Origin: Nocardia brasiliensis NBRC 14402 | Lineage (GTDB): Bacteria > Actinomycetota > Actinomycetes > Mycobacteriales > Mycobacteriaceae | Assembly: GCF_000308475.2 (NCBI RefSeq) | Contig: NZ_BAFT02000091.1 | Location: 28,358-92,357, forward strand | Direction: 5' to 3' | DNA: 64,000 nt | Shown here: piece after piece, positions 40,725-50,057 of the stretch | Numbering within the stretch: position 1 is the first letter of the stretch | How the letters are laid out: each line of letters opens with the position of its first letter | Position numbers and translations under genes: made by a program | Notes under the pieces: generated by a model | Told to the model about the DNA's origin: nothing | Databases searched by the model: none | What the model saw: only the letters and a program-made list of their open reading frames with translations

Positions 40725-43607
40725 CTAGCCGAGCAATTGCTCGCGCACCTGCCCCAGCCGCTCGACGTAACGGCGCCAGCCGAAACCACCGCGCGCGTAA
40801 TCCGCCAGCGTCCGCTCCACCAGATCCCTTGCCGTGCGCCGGTTTCCCTCGGCCAGCGCCAACGCGGCCGAGATCGCGCGGGCCGCGAACCAGGTGGTGC
40901 GGCCCGGCTCGGTTTCGCCGTAGGCCCGCTCGAGCAGCGTGCGCGCCTCGCTCAGCGCGCCCTGGGCGATGAGCACGTCGGCCAGATCGATATCGGCGAC
41001 GCTGACCTCGATACCCATGTGCGACAGCGCCATTCGACAGTGCGACTCGGCGCTGTCCAGGCGGCCCGCGGCGAGTTCCACCCCACCCCTGACCTGTTCG
41101 GTGAAGGCCAGCATGTGCCGGTCGTCGAGCCGGCGGCTGTAGTCGTCGGCCTCGGCGGCCACCTCGAGCGCCTCGTCGAACCGGCCGAGATCGAACAGCG
41201 CCCGTGCCTGGTTCGCCAGGCCGCGCGCCAGACCCAGTTCGTCGCCGAGCACCCGATCGTATTCGGTAGCGCGGCGGTAGCTTTCGAGCGCGTCCTCGGC
41301 CAGCCCGGCGAACAGCTGTGCCGAGCCGCAGGCGTCCGCGCTCGCCGACGCGCCCTGCACATAGTGCATCTCGTCGGCATGTGCCTCGGCGGCCTGCAGC
41401 GCCTCGATCGCGCTGCGATAGTGTCCGCGCTCGACGTCGATACAGCCGCGGTTGTAGTCGATCTGCAAGACCTGCTTGGACGCCGCGGGATCGACGAGTT
41501 CGGCCGCCTCGGCGAGCAACTCGGCGGCCAGGTCCAGCTTACTGAGCATGATCGCGTGGAACGACCAGCAGGTCAGCGCCCGCACCCGATGCTCGGACCG
41601 GGCGTCGACGGTGTCGATCAGCGCCTCGAAATGCCGGTTGGCCTCGCTGTACCAGGCCCGGGCGTTCCACGCCTGATGCATGGTGATCGCCAGGCGCAGT
41701 CCGGTTTCGGTGTGCGCGGTCCCCGGCGCGCGGGTCATGGCGGCGAGGATATTGGGCCACTCGGCGAAGATCGCGGCGACGCTGGCGGCGGAACTGAATC
41801 CGTCCCGGCTCTCGATCGCGCAGGCGTGATCGAGGCACCACATCGCGTGCCTGCGGTGCAGTTCGGCCGTTTCCCCCGCGGCGGCGAGCCGGTGCGCGGC
41901 ATGGTCGCGCACCGTCTCCAGCAGCACGTAGCGGCGGTAGTCGCCGTCGGTCAGCACCGTGAGCAGGCTGCGCTGCGCCAGTTCCGACAGCACGTCGGCG
42001 ACCGCGGCGCCGCCGAGTTCGGCTGCGGGAACGATGGATTCGATGGCCTCAGGGGCGAATCCGCCGACGAAGACCGAGCTGCGGCGCAGCACCGTGCGCG
42101 CGGGCGCGTCGAGCAGCTCGTAGCTCCAATCGAGCGCCGCGCGCAGGCTGACGTGCCGGCCCCCAGCGGCATCGGGACGGCCGCCGACGAGCAGGCGTAC
42201 CCGGTCGTCGATCCGGTCCGACAGTTGCGCGACGGTCAGCGTTCTGGTGAGACCGGCGGCGAGTTCGATGCCGAGCGGCAGCCATTCGACGGCCGCGCAG
42301 ATCCGCAGCACCGCGTCGCGGTCCGGCTCGGCCAGCGGGCCGTCGACCCGCTCGGCGAACAGGTCCACGGCCGGTCGGCGATCCAGCGCGCCGACGGGCA
42401 TGACCTGCTCGCCCGGATGATCGAGCGCACGCTGCGAGGTGACCAGCACCGAAACCCGGTGCGCCAGCAACGCGTCGACGGTCGAAATGACTTCGGCGAG
42501 TAGGTGTTCCGCGTTGTCGAGGACCACCAGCGCGTCGGCCAGACCAGGGGCCGGGTCGGCGAGTTCGGCACCCGGCACCGCGTCCATACCTGCCGCCGCG
42601 GCGAGGGCGGGCGCGATCTCCGCGCCCTGCGGCAGCGCCGCCAGCTCGACGAACACCACCGCGCGGCCGGTGCGGGCCACCACGCGGGCAGCCTCCAACG
42701 CGAGCCGGGACTTGCCGCTGCCCGCCGCCCCGACCAGCGTGACCAGGCCCGCGCCCGCCACCCGGCCGACCAGCTCGGCCAGTTCGTCCGCGCGGCCGAG
42801 AAACGAGGTGTCCGGAACCGGAAGGCCACTGCCCCAGTGCTTTTCGTCCTCCCCCTGGGCCGTTGACAGGCGCAGTGCCGGATCGTGTCGCAGCATTCGA
42901 TCGCGCAGCTCGATGGTCGCCGGTTCCGGCTCGACGCCGAGTTCCTCCGCCAGACCGCTACGCAGCCGATCCAGCACCGCCAACGCCTCGGGCTGGCGGC
43001 CGGTGCGGTACAGCGCCAGCGCCGAGAGCCGATGCAGCGGCTCGTGCAACGGCTGCGCGCCGGCCAGCCGGGACAGCTCGAGCACGGTCTCGGCCGCAGC
43101 GCCGGCGGCCAGCGCGGCCTCGATCCGCGTCACCACGAGGTCGAGCCGCCGCCGCTCCAGCCGATCCGCTTCGAAATCCGCGAACGGCACCCCGCGCAGG
43201 TCGGCCAGGGCCGCGCCGCGCCACCACTGCAACGCCTCGGCGGCCGTCGCGCGCACCTGCGCGGTCCGGCCGGCCCGCTGCGCCACGGCGATCCGCTCGG
43301 CGGCCGCCGTCACCGCGGTCAGGTCGGTGACGGTTGCGGTGGTGGAGTAGCCGGTGGCCGAGCGCACGACCAGGCCGGCGTGCGGGCCCAGGGTGCCGCG
43401 CAACCGCGACATCAACGACCACAGCCGCTCGACGGGCCGGCCGCCGCCGTCCTCGCCCCACAGATCCGCCACCAGCGTGGCATCGGCGATCACGGCGCCG
43501 CGGCCCAGCGCGAGCCGCACCAGCGCCGCGCGTTCGAGCGGCCGATCGATGACGATCTCGCGATCGCCGTCCCGGACGAGCACCGGGCCGAGCACCTGGA
43601 TCTCCAT
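40725..43607 (-). CDS. AfsR/SARP-type transcriptional regulator (BTAD, NTPase, TPR)
   Basis: The 960-residue protein starts with an OmpR-like winged helix (MEIQVLGPVLVRDGDREIV, then LVADLWGED). A bacterial transcriptional activation domain (BTAD) follows, ending VLDRLRSGLAEELGVEPEP. An STAND/NB-ARC NTPase carries Walker A GAAGSGKSRLALEAA near 290. A TPR-rich C-terminal half completes it. There is no terminal LuxR domain. ATG 43607 opens exactly at the conserved strand; upstream in-frame sequence is not domain-like. Members often activate secondary-metabolite clusters or stress genes. It faces an SGNH hydrolase across a 377-base gap and lies 11 kb from the acyl cluster, so a regulatory link is only speculative. 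Confidence 0.85.
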   Translation of the reverse strand: MEIQVLGPVLVRDGDREIVIDRPLERAALVRLALGRGAVIADATLVADLWGEDGGGRPVERLWSLMSRLRGTLGPHAGLVVRSATGYSTTATVTDLTAVTAAAERIAVAQRAGRTAQVRATAAEALQWWRGAALADLRGVPFADFEADRLERRRLDLVVTRIEAALAAGAAAETVLELSRLAGAQPLHEPLHRLSALALYRTGRQPEALAVLDRLRSGLAEELGVEPEPATIELRDRMLRHDPALRLSTAQGEDEKHWGSGLPVPDTSFLGRADELAELVGRVAGAGLVTLVGAAGSGKSRLALEAARVVARTGRAVVFVELAALPQGAEIAPALAAAAGMDAVPGAELADPAPGLADALVVLDNAEHLLAEVISTVDALLAHRVSVLVTSQRALDHPGEQVMPVGALDRRPAVDLFAERVDGPLAEPDRDAVLRICAAVEWLPLGIELAAGLTRTLTVAQLSDRIDDRVRLLVGGRPDAAGGRHVSLRAALDWSYELLDAPARTVLRRSSVFVGGFAPEAIESIVPAAELGGAAVADVLSELAQRSLLTVLTDGDYRRYVLLETVRDHAAHRLAAAGETAELHRRHAMWCLDHACAIESRDGFSSAASVAAIFAEWPNILAAMTRAPGTAHTETGLRLAITMHQAWNARAWYSEANRHFEALIDTVDARSEHRVRALTCWSFHAIMLSKLDLAAELLAEAAELVDPAASKQVLQIDYNRGCIDVERGHYRSAIEALQAAEAHADEMHYVQGASASADACGSAQLFAGLAEDALESYRRATEYDRVLGDELGLARGLANQARALFDLGRFDEALEVAAEADDYSRRLDDRHMLAFTEQVRGGVELAAGRLDSAESHCRMALSHMGIEVSVADIDLADVLIAQGALSEARTLLERAYGETEPGRTTWFAARAISAALALAEGNRRTARDLVERTLADYARGGFGWRRYVERLGQVREQLLG

Positions 43608-43984
43608 AGCTGCGCCGCGCCGGCCGCGGCCCCAGCGGAACCGTTGCCGCGCTTCCCCTTTCGACGTCCGCCGAGCAAATGCCGGTACTCGGATGGTACG
43701 CGCGATGGACACACCCGCCGAAGAATGCCTCGCGGTGCTCGTGCCGCCGCACCGCGGGTCCCCTCCACCGCATTCTCCGGCGGGAACACCCCCGGAAACA
43801 GGCGAGTGCCGCCTGCGTGATCCAGGTTGCCGCGCCGACCTTTCCGCTGCGTTTCATCCGCGTCTCACCGCTGCGGCGGGGCCGCGGCCCTCACCTGGCC
43901 GGGCGCGCGTGACCCGGCGATCCCGCATAAGGTTGGGCACGACACGCGAAGCGGCGCCCGGCTGCGGCCGGTGGCAGGAGCGAA
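43608..43984. other. divergent intergenic region between regulator and SGNH hydrolase
   Basis: No gene is supported here. A -10-like TAAGGT (43928-43933) faces the hydrolase. The 17-base element GGCACGACACGCGAAGC lies at 43936-43952 and recurs with one change at 50852-50868. A GCAGGAGC segment at 43974-43981 is the ribosome binding site for ATG 43985. Confidence 0.4.
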
Positions 43985-44815
43985 ATGAGCGCGGTGCGGG
44001 ACAACAGCGGGGCCCAGGCGGGTGCGGCGGCCTGGCGTGGCAAGCGATATGTGGCGCTGGGCAGCTCGTACGCTTCGGGGCCGGGTATCGCGCCGCGGGT
44101 GCCGGGCACGCCGCGGCTGGCCGGGCGCTCGCAACGCGACTACCCACACCTCGTGGCCGCGGCCGCCGGACTGTCGCTCACCGACGTCACCAGCAGCGGG
44201 GCGACCTGCGAGCACCTCCTGCACGCGCGGCAGTTCCGGCAGCCGCCGCAGCTCACCGCGGTCACGCCCGAGACCGACCTGGTCACCGTCACGATCGGCG
44301 GCAACGACATCGGCCTGACGCCGTACCTGATCGCCCGGCGCCTGCCGCGCCCGCTGCTGCTGCTCCCGCCGCTGGCCTCTCTGGGCGACGCGCGCGCGGT
44401 CCGGCGGCGATTGCCGACGGTCGAGGATCGAATCGCCGCGGTGCTGCACGCGATTCGGGAACGCGCACCCGAGGCCACGATTCTGGTGGTCAACTATCTG
44501 TCGGTGCTCGGGCGGCGCGCGCCCACCGATTCGACGGTCGATCGCCACTATCGCGCGTTCGCCGAATCCCTTGCCGCACATACCGCCGCGGCCGCCGAGC
44601 AGTTCGGTGCCGAGCTGATCGACGTGCGCACACCGAGCCTGGACCATGCCGCCGACTCGGCCGACCCGTGGACCGTCGACTTCTACTTTCCTTGGCCGGG
44701 AAGGACCTACGACGGAGCGCCGTGCCATCCGACGGCAGCGGGGATGGCCGCGGTCGCCGACCTCGTCGTCGGGCGGCTCGCGGCGCTGTCCCCCGCCGAT
44801 CGCTCGCATCCCTGA
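43985..44815 (+). CDS. SGNH/GDSL-family hydrolase
   Basis: The 276-residue protein has SGNH blocks: YVALGSSYASGPG with the nucleophile Ser (block I), an IGGNDIGLT block III, and CHPTAAGMAAVADL with the block V His. Such enzymes are esterases or lipases. It lacks a clear signal peptide: the first 20 residues are polar, so it may be cytoplasmic or use another start. An AGGAGC ribosome binding site precedes ATG 43985. It is convergent with the ABA4-like gene at 44834. Confidence 0.85.
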   Translation: MSAVRDNSGAQAGAAAWRGKRYVALGSSYASGPGIAPRVPGTPRLAGRSQRDYPHLVAAAAGLSLTDVTSSGATCEHLLHARQFRQPPQLTAVTPETDLVTVTIGGNDIGLTPYLIARRLPRPLLLLPPLASLGDARAVRRRLPTVEDRIAAVLHAIRERAPEATILVVNYLSVLGRRAPTDSTVDRHYRAFAESLAAHTAAAAEQFGAELIDVRTPSLDHAADSADPWTVDFYFPWPGRTYDGAPCHPTAAGMAAVADLVVGRLAALSPADRSHP

Positions 44816-44833
44816 TTTCGTGGCTCGCCGGAG

Positions 44834-45274
44834 TCACGGCATCGCGCCGGCCTCGGCTCTCGGCGCGCGAAACGCTCGCACGAGCAGATAGAGCAGCACA
44901 CCGAGCGGCGCGAGCATGATCGTGAACACCAGCAGCGGGCTGATCAGCAGCGCGGGCAGAGCGCGCTGCCGGCTGTCCAGGAAGATCCAGCGCCCCAGGA
45001 ACAGGTCGAACGCGATGAAATGCGCCCAGGCGGCCGCGGCGCCCGCGCTGCCTCCGAGTAGGACCTGCATGCCGGCCAGGTCCGCGCCGGACACGGCCGA
45101 CCACACAGTCCCGAAGTCCGGCAGCACGACGATCGCGTAGATCAGCATCGGCGGTACGCAGATCAGCGGGGAGGCGACGATGGTGGACGTCCACCGCCAC
45201 CACGGGGCGAGGATCATCAACGCCCAGAACGGGGCGGCGGTATAGAACGTCAGGTCGAACAGGAAGCTGGTCAT
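44834..45274 (-). CDS. ABA4-like (DUF4281) membrane protein
   Basis: The 146-residue protein has four hydrophobic helices and the pattern FDLTFYTAAPFWALMILAP, GMQVLLGGSAGAAAAWAH, FIAFDLFLGRWIFLDSR. These match the ABA4/DUF4281 family, named for a plant neoxanthin-synthesis factor and found in many bacteria with unknown function. Its ATG overlaps the stop of the upstream 329-residue membrane protein gene (ATGA), so they form a two-gene unit, likely controlled by the divergent MerR regulator. Confidence 0.75.
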   Translation of the reverse strand: MTSFLFDLTFYTAAPFWALMILAPWWRWTSTIVASPLICVPPMLIYAIVVLPDFGTVWSAVSGADLAGMQVLLGGSAGAAAAWAHFIAFDLFLGRWIFLDSRQRALPALLISPLLVFTIMLAPLGVLLYLLVRAFRAPRAEAGAMP

Positions 45275-46260
45275 CGGACACCGCCGCCGGTCGAGACCAA
45301 GGCCGGCGCGGCTGGTTTCTGCGGTGCCGCACCGCGCAGGATCACCACGACCGAAGCTGTTGCGGCGAACGCGATTACGCCGAAAGCGAGCAGGGTGAGC
45401 GCGTCCGGATGCACCACCGACTGACCGCGCAGGGCCTGCCAGGTGAGCACCGCGAGCAGCGCCGCGTAGGCCACGCCGGCCACCACCATGACGCCGCGTC
45501 GCGCCGGCACCTCGCGCAGCGCGGGCAGGCGCCGGGCCGCGAGTTCCACCGCGATCAGCACCAGCGGAATCACTTGCAGCGCATGCATGCCCAGAAAATG
45601 CGGGATACGCAGATCGCCGCCCACGGTGCTCCAGCCGAGAATCGGCAGGCCGGGACCGCCGTCGGCGAGACCGACGGTATGCGCGCCGCGGATCGAGCCG
45701 CCGCTGTCGAGCTGGGCCCGGGTCGGTTGGGTCATCAGCATGCCGAGGGCCGCGCCGATCACGGAAAGTACTGCGCCGGAACGGATCGCGAAGTCACGGG
45801 CGCGATCGCGCGCGGGGCTGCGGAACAGCGCGGCGGCGGCCAGCACGGTGGCCAGCCAGACCACGATGATGGTCGAGCCCATCGCCGACCACAGCGCGCC
45901 GTTGAGCGGGGTGGTGAAGTTGAAGTGACTGGTGGTGCCCCGGACGATCTGGATCACGATGATCACCAGTTCGATGCCGAGGCCGATCGCGGCGACGGTG
46001 CCCGCCCACCACGCGGCCCGTCGCCAGGCGGTGAGCTGGTCGATCAGCCAGGCCCAGGTCACGGCGTAGATCAGGGTGGAGAGCGCGAATTTCACCGCCT
46101 TGGTCCAGATCGGCAGGCCGGTGAGCACGCGGTCGTCCACGATCATCCCGCCGATCGCGAAGACGGTCAGGAGCGCCATCGCGGCGGCGAGCAGAAGTAA
46201 CGGGCGATGCCAGTGCAGGAAGGCGGGACGGCCGGCCGCGGGCCGGTATGCGGAGGTCAT
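45271..46260 (-). CDS. polytopic membrane protein of unknown function
   Basis: The 329-residue protein has about eight hydrophobic segments, starting LLLLAAAMALLTVFAIGGMI and ending near VIAFAATASVVVILRG. Conserved-looking spots include WTKAVKFALSTLIYAVTWAW, TTSHFNFTTPLNGALWSAMG and IPHFLGMHALQVIPL, with several His residues in or next to helices that could bind metal or haem. I do not recognise a named family. It is the first gene of a pair with the ABA4-like gene and divergent from a MerR regulator, with a palindrome between them. Confidence 0.7.
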   Translation of the reverse strand: MTSAYRPAAGRPAFLHWHRPLLLLAAAMALLTVFAIGGMIVDDRVLTGLPIWTKAVKFALSTLIYAVTWAWLIDQLTAWRRAAWWAGTVAAIGLGIELVIIVIQIVRGTTSHFNFTTPLNGALWSAMGSTIIVVWLATVLAAAALFRSPARDRARDFAIRSGAVLSVIGAALGMLMTQPTRAQLDSGGSIRGAHTVGLADGGPGLPILGWSTVGGDLRIPHFLGMHALQVIPLVLIAVELAARRLPALREVPARRGVMVVAGVAYAALLAVLTWQALRGQSVVHPDALTLLAFGVIAFAATASVVVILRGAAPQKPAAPALVSTGGGVR

Positions 46261-46300
46261 GGGTGCTGCTTTCGACGAGCCAGGCAGACAGACAGTGCGG

Positions 46301-46351
46301 AGTACTGCTATCGATAGTTGTACTATCTAGCGTGATTATGGATAGCTGTAC
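46301..46351. promoter_or_regulatory. candidate MerR operator between divergent genes
   Basis: Bases 46301-46324 form a 24-bp dyad matching its own complement at 20 of 24 positions, centred on CTATCGATAG. An 11-base element GATAGTTGTAC (46313-46323) recurs as GATAGCTGTAC at 46341-46351, a 28-base period. The region is notably AT-richer than its surroundings. Confidence 0.55.
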
Positions 46352-46390
46352 TTCCCACTGTCAATAGCCCCGACCGAGCAGGAGTCGCCC

Positions 46391-47023
46391 ATGCGGATCG
46401 CCGAACTCAGTCGCACGAGTGGCGTGCCGCCCGCGACGATCAAGTACTACCTGCGCGAAGGCCTACTGCCACCCGGCCTACGCACTCACCACAACCAGGT
46501 GGAATACGGCGACCAGCACGTCAACCGGCTGCGCCTGATCCGCGCGCTCGTCGACATCGGCGGCATCTCGATCAGCGCGGCGGGCGAGCTGATCTCCGTC
46601 CTCGACACCGGCGACCTGACCGCCCGCCAGGCCCTCGGCGAGGCCATGTACGCACTCGGCGCCCGGCGCTCCCCGGTCGGCGCCGACCAGCAGACCGCCG
46701 CCGAGGCCGACGTGGCCGACCTGCTCGCCCGCCGCGAATGGTCGGTCGACGACGAGAACCCCGCCCGCCACACCCTGACCGATGTGTGCGCCGCGCTGCG
46801 CCAGCTCGGGCACGCCGACGTGATCGCCAAAATGGACGACTACGCCGCGGCCGCCGAAGCCGTCGCCGCGATCGACATCGAACTCGTCCGCGGCGTGCCG
46901 ACGGTCGAGCGCATGACCGAAACCGCCATCGTCGGAACGATTCTCGGCGACACGATGCTCTCCGCGTTACGCAGGCTCGCGCAGGAGCACGTGTCCGGCC
47001 GGGTGCTGCCCGACGAGGACTGA
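46391..47023 (+). CDS. MerR-family transcriptional regulator
   Basis: The 210-residue protein has an N-terminal MerR winged helix (MRIAELSRTSGVPPATIKYY, LREGLLPPG, RLRLIRALVDIGGISISAAG). The C-terminal effector part has no clear metal-binding Cys. It ends two bases before the convergent membrane protein stop. The divergent layout with a palindromic, AT-rich intergenic region suggests it controls the two membrane genes at 44834-46260 and perhaps itself. The inducer cannot be predicted; the absence of Cys ligands argues against a metal sensor. Confidence 0.88.
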   Translation: MRIAELSRTSGVPPATIKYYLREGLLPPGLRTHHNQVEYGDQHVNRLRLIRALVDIGGISISAAGELISVLDTGDLTARQALGEAMYALGARRSPVGADQQTAAEADVADLLARREWSVDDENPARHTLTDVCAALRQLGHADVIAKMDDYAAAAEAVAAIDIELVRGVPTVERMTETAIVGTILGDTMLSALRRLAQEHVSGRVLPDED

Positions 47024-47024
47024 C

Positions 47025-48917
47025 TCACCGGCGTGCCGTCGCGCGCGACCGGTTCCAGCTGTTCCACGAGTCGGAATCCATTCGCTCGTGGATACTTTCG
47101 CGCACCTGGGTGCGCATCGGCTCCGGCAGGCGATCGATCGCGGGCAAACTGTCGGGCGACAGCACGGTCAGATAGCCGACGTCGAACGGCTTACCCTGCT
47201 GCCAGCGATCGATGTTCTGGTCGGCGATCAGTCGTTCCGGATTCACCACGGCCAGCGCCAGCACGGTCGCCATCGCGCTACCGAGCACGGTGCGCACCAA
47301 CCACATTCGGCGCAGACTGAGCACGGCCGCGAGCACCAGCAGATAGACCAGGCCCAGCCACAGTTCGCAGACCTCCACCAGCAGCCGGAGCACGGTGAAC
47401 CCGTAAGCCTGCTGATAGGTCCACATCCGGCCCAGTGCCGACGCGACGATGATCAACGAGAGCACCGCCACCGCACTGAGCAAGGCCCGCAACCACATCC
47501 GGTCGCCCGCCGTCGCCTGATCAGCCCACCGCAGCACCACCAGGAGCACGGCCAAGGTCAGGATGCTCACCACCGACAGCTGCCAGAATCCGGTCCGCGC
47601 GTACTCGGCGTAGGTCAGCCCGGCGGTGCGCTGGACATAGTCGTCGCCGCCGAACAGCGCCACGAACTGCGCGATGACGAACACCGTGAACAGCACCGTC
47701 AACGCGCCCACCGGCAACACCCACTCGATCCGGCGCAGCTGCCGAACCCGCAGTCCCCCAGCACTTTCCGAAGCAGGCAGCAGTGGCGCAGCCAGCAGGT
47801 AGAGCGCACCGGCCGCGGCGAGACCCAGCACGGTGAACAGGAAGATCCACTGGAACGCCAGGCCGCCGTCGACCCGCGGCGTCACCGCGTCGAACAGGGC
47901 CGCGAACGTCGCGTCGGCCCCGCCGAGCAGCGGCACGAACACCGCCAGCAACCCGAGCGTGACCACCGCCGACAGCGCGACACCCCACTCCCGCCGCGCC
48001 GCCCCCGCCCGCATCCGCCCCACCCCGGCGAAAAGCCACTGCGCCCCCGGCACCGCCAGCAGCGGCACCGCGAACACATCGAACCAAGCCCCATTCGCCG
48101 ACCTCCGGCCGACCACAGCCAGCGACGCCGCCACCCCCGCCCCCACCAGACAGCACACGAACAACCACCCCGCAGCCCGGAACACCCCCACCGCGGGCAA
48201 CACCAAAACCATTGCCACCCAGAACATCCGCGCAGCCCTGTCGCCAAGCCGGGGCTCCGGCCCACGGACTGGGGCATCCTCAGCCGCGGGCACATCACCG
48301 GACGCGCGGTCATCGCCGGACACGAGAGCATCACCAATCGCGGAGTCTTCGGCGGCCGCGGCATGATCGCCGGACGCGGGCACGTCGTGGTGCGCGGGGG
48401 CGTCCTGCGCCGCGGGCACATCGCCGGACGGGGGCTCAGGGGCGGGGGCGGGAGTAGCGCGGGTTGCAGGGTTGGCCCAGATTGTCGCGTCGTTGCTGAC
48501 TGTTGGTGTTGGAGTGGGTTGCGGCACGGACGTCGAGCCGTCCCCTCCGCGGTTCGATGTCACCGCCTCTCCGGCTGGGTTCGGGATCTGCGCTGCGACA
48601 GGTGGTTCGGGGGATTCGGCGAGTATTTTACGGGCGTTGCGGTCGACGGCGTAGATCGCGCCGACCGCGATGGCGGCGGCCAGGAGCCAGCCGAGGCCGG
48701 GGCGGTCCAGTGGGATCAGGACGGCTCCGGCGAGGCCGATCAGCAGTGTGGCGGCCAGTGCGCCGGGTGGGTGGGTGACCCGTTGCCAGCGTGGGATTTT
48801 CGGTGGAATACGCATCGACTGCGCAGCCGGCCGCGGCGCGGAGCGCGGCAGTTTGTGGTGGACCTGCTGCGTGCCGGACAGCGTCGAAGACATTGCTCCG
48901 GTGGCATTTTCGTGCAT
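47025..48917 (-). CDS. DUF4173-like polytopic membrane protein with long Pro/Ala linker
   Basis: The 630-residue protein has two helices near the N-terminus, a low-complexity acidic Pro/Ala/Gly linker of about 110 residues with repeating SGDVPAAEDAP-like segments, then about ten helices. The last part includes FVIAQFVALFGG, TYAEYARTGFWQLSVVSIL and TVLRLLVEVCELWLGLVYLL, which fit the DUF4173 family of unknown function. It ends with a soluble tail containing RLPEPMRTQVRESIHERM. ATG 48917 has AGGAGGG five bases upstream. It lies downstream of a two-component system on the same strand, with 72 bases between. Function unknown. Confidence 0.78.
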   Translation of the reverse strand: MHENATGAMSSTLSGTQQVHHKLPRSAPRPAAQSMRIPPKIPRWQRVTHPPGALAATLLIGLAGAVLIPLDRPGLGWLLAAAIAVGAIYAVDRNARKILAESPEPPVAAQIPNPAGEAVTSNRGGDGSTSVPQPTPTPTVSNDATIWANPATRATPAPAPEPPSGDVPAAQDAPAHHDVPASGDHAAAAEDSAIGDALVSGDDRASGDVPAAEDAPVRGPEPRLGDRAARMFWVAMVLVLPAVGVFRAAGWLFVCCLVGAGVAASLAVVGRRSANGAWFDVFAVPLLAVPGAQWLFAGVGRMRAGAARREWGVALSAVVTLGLLAVFVPLLGGADATFAALFDAVTPRVDGGLAFQWIFLFTVLGLAAAGALYLLAAPLLPASESAGGLRVRQLRRIEWVLPVGALTVLFTVFVIAQFVALFGGDDYVQRTAGLTYAEYARTGFWQLSVVSILTLAVLLVVLRWADQATAGDRMWLRALLSAVAVLSLIIVASALGRMWTYQQAYGFTVLRLLVEVCELWLGLVYLLVLAAVLSLRRMWLVRTVLGSAMATVLALAVVNPERLIADQNIDRWQQGKPFDVGYLTVLSPDSLPAIDRLPEPMRTQVRESIHERMDSDSWNSWNRSRATARR

Positions 48918-48989
48918 GACTACCCTCCTGAGGGTGTGCGGGATCGCCCCGGGACCGGATGGCGGCCCAGGGTGCGGTGGGAGTAGGAA

Positions 48990-50057
48990 TCAGTCGGGCA
49001 AGACCACGCGGATCCGGGAGCCCGGATCGGTGACGGCGATGGTGCCGCCGTGCAGGTCCACCACCCAGCGGGAGATGGCCAGGCCGAGGCCGGTGCCGCC
49101 GCCGTCGGAGCGACCTCCGCGGGTGAATCGGTCGAAGACGCGCGCACGGTCCGCACGCGGTATGCCCGGCCCGTCGTCGGCGACCTCGATCACGAGTTCC
49201 CCGGGCAGTCGGCGCGCGGTGACGCGCACTTCACCACCGGCCGGACCGTGCCGGGCGGCGTTGTCGAGCAGATTGAGCAACACCTGGTGCAGCCGGGCTC
49301 GGTCCGCGAACACCGTTGCGGCACTGGGCTGCACGTGACTGGTGAAGTACACGCCGCGGCCCAGCGCGGCCGCCGCGACCTCGGCCTCGGCCACCACCTC
49401 GGCGAACAGCGGTGCCACATCGAGCTTTTCGCGGTCCAACGGAAACGCGCCGGCCTCGATGCTGGACAGATCGAGCAGTTCGGACACCAGCCGGCTCAGT
49501 CGCTCGGTCTGGGCGAGCGCGGTGCGCAAGGTCTTCGGATCCGGTTCGGAGACACCGTCGACGAGGTTTTCCAGCACCGCGCTCAACGCGGTGATCGGCG
49601 TACGCAATTCGTGCGAGACGTTCGCGATGAGGTCGCGGCGCTGCTGGTCGGCGGCCGCGAGATCGGCGGCCATCTGATTGAACGCCTCGGCCAGCTGCCC
49701 GACCTCGTCGCGCGAACTCGCCCGCACCCGGCGGGTGTAGTCGCCCTGCGCCATCCGTTTGGCCGCCGCGGTCATCTCCCGCAGCGGCCTGGTGATGCCG
49801 TGCGCGAGAAACTGCGAGGTGGCCAGCGCGATCACCATCGCGGCGACCGTCGTCCTCGGCGGCAGCCAGCCGATCTTGAACCGGAAGAACCCGAACGCGA
49901 TGCCGCCGGCGCACAGCATGAGGATGGCCAGCTTCACCTTGATCGAACGCACCGGGTCCAACGGGCGCGGCAGCACGTCCGCCACCCAGTCCGAGGTGAG
50001 CCGCAGTCGCCGCGCGAGCACACCCCCGGACCCGGGATCGGCGGGGTCCGTGCTCAC
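48990..50057 (-). CDS. sensor histidine kinase
   Basis: The 355-residue kinase has two N-terminal hydrophobic segments (VKLAILMLCAGGIAFGFF and TTVAAMVIALATSQFLAHG) with almost no extracytoplasmic loop. A HAMP domain (ITRPLREMTAAAKRMAQGDY), the H-box SHELRTPITAL (His149), and N, G1 and G2 boxes (LLNLLDNAARHGP, DDGPGIP, GTGLGLAIS) follow. Its GTG overlaps the response-regulator stop (GTGA). The short sensor loop suggests it senses membrane state or a partner protein. The adjacent DUF4173-like protein could be a target or partner. Confidence 0.92.
   Translation of the reverse strand: MSTDPADPGSGGVLARRLRLTSDWVADVLPRPLDPVRSIKVKLAILMLCAGGIAFGFFRFKIGWLPPRTTVAAMVIALATSQFLAHGITRPLREMTAAAKRMAQGDYTRRVRASSRDEVGQLAEAFNQMAADLAAADQQRRDLIANVSHELRTPITALSAVLENLVDGVSEPDPKTLRTALAQTERLSRLVSELLDLSSIEAGAFPLDREKLDVAPLFAEVVAEAEVAAAALGRGVYFTSHVQPSAATVFADRARLHQVLLNLLDNAARHGPAGGEVRVTARRLPGELVIEVADDGPGIPRADRARVFDRFTRGGRSDGGGTGLGLAISRWVVDLHGGTIAVTDPGSRIRVVLPD

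Noticed and set aside
47088..48986. Open frame of 632 codons on the plus strand
   Set aside because: Antisense to the DUF4173-like gene; translation is His/Arg/Gln-rich low complexity.
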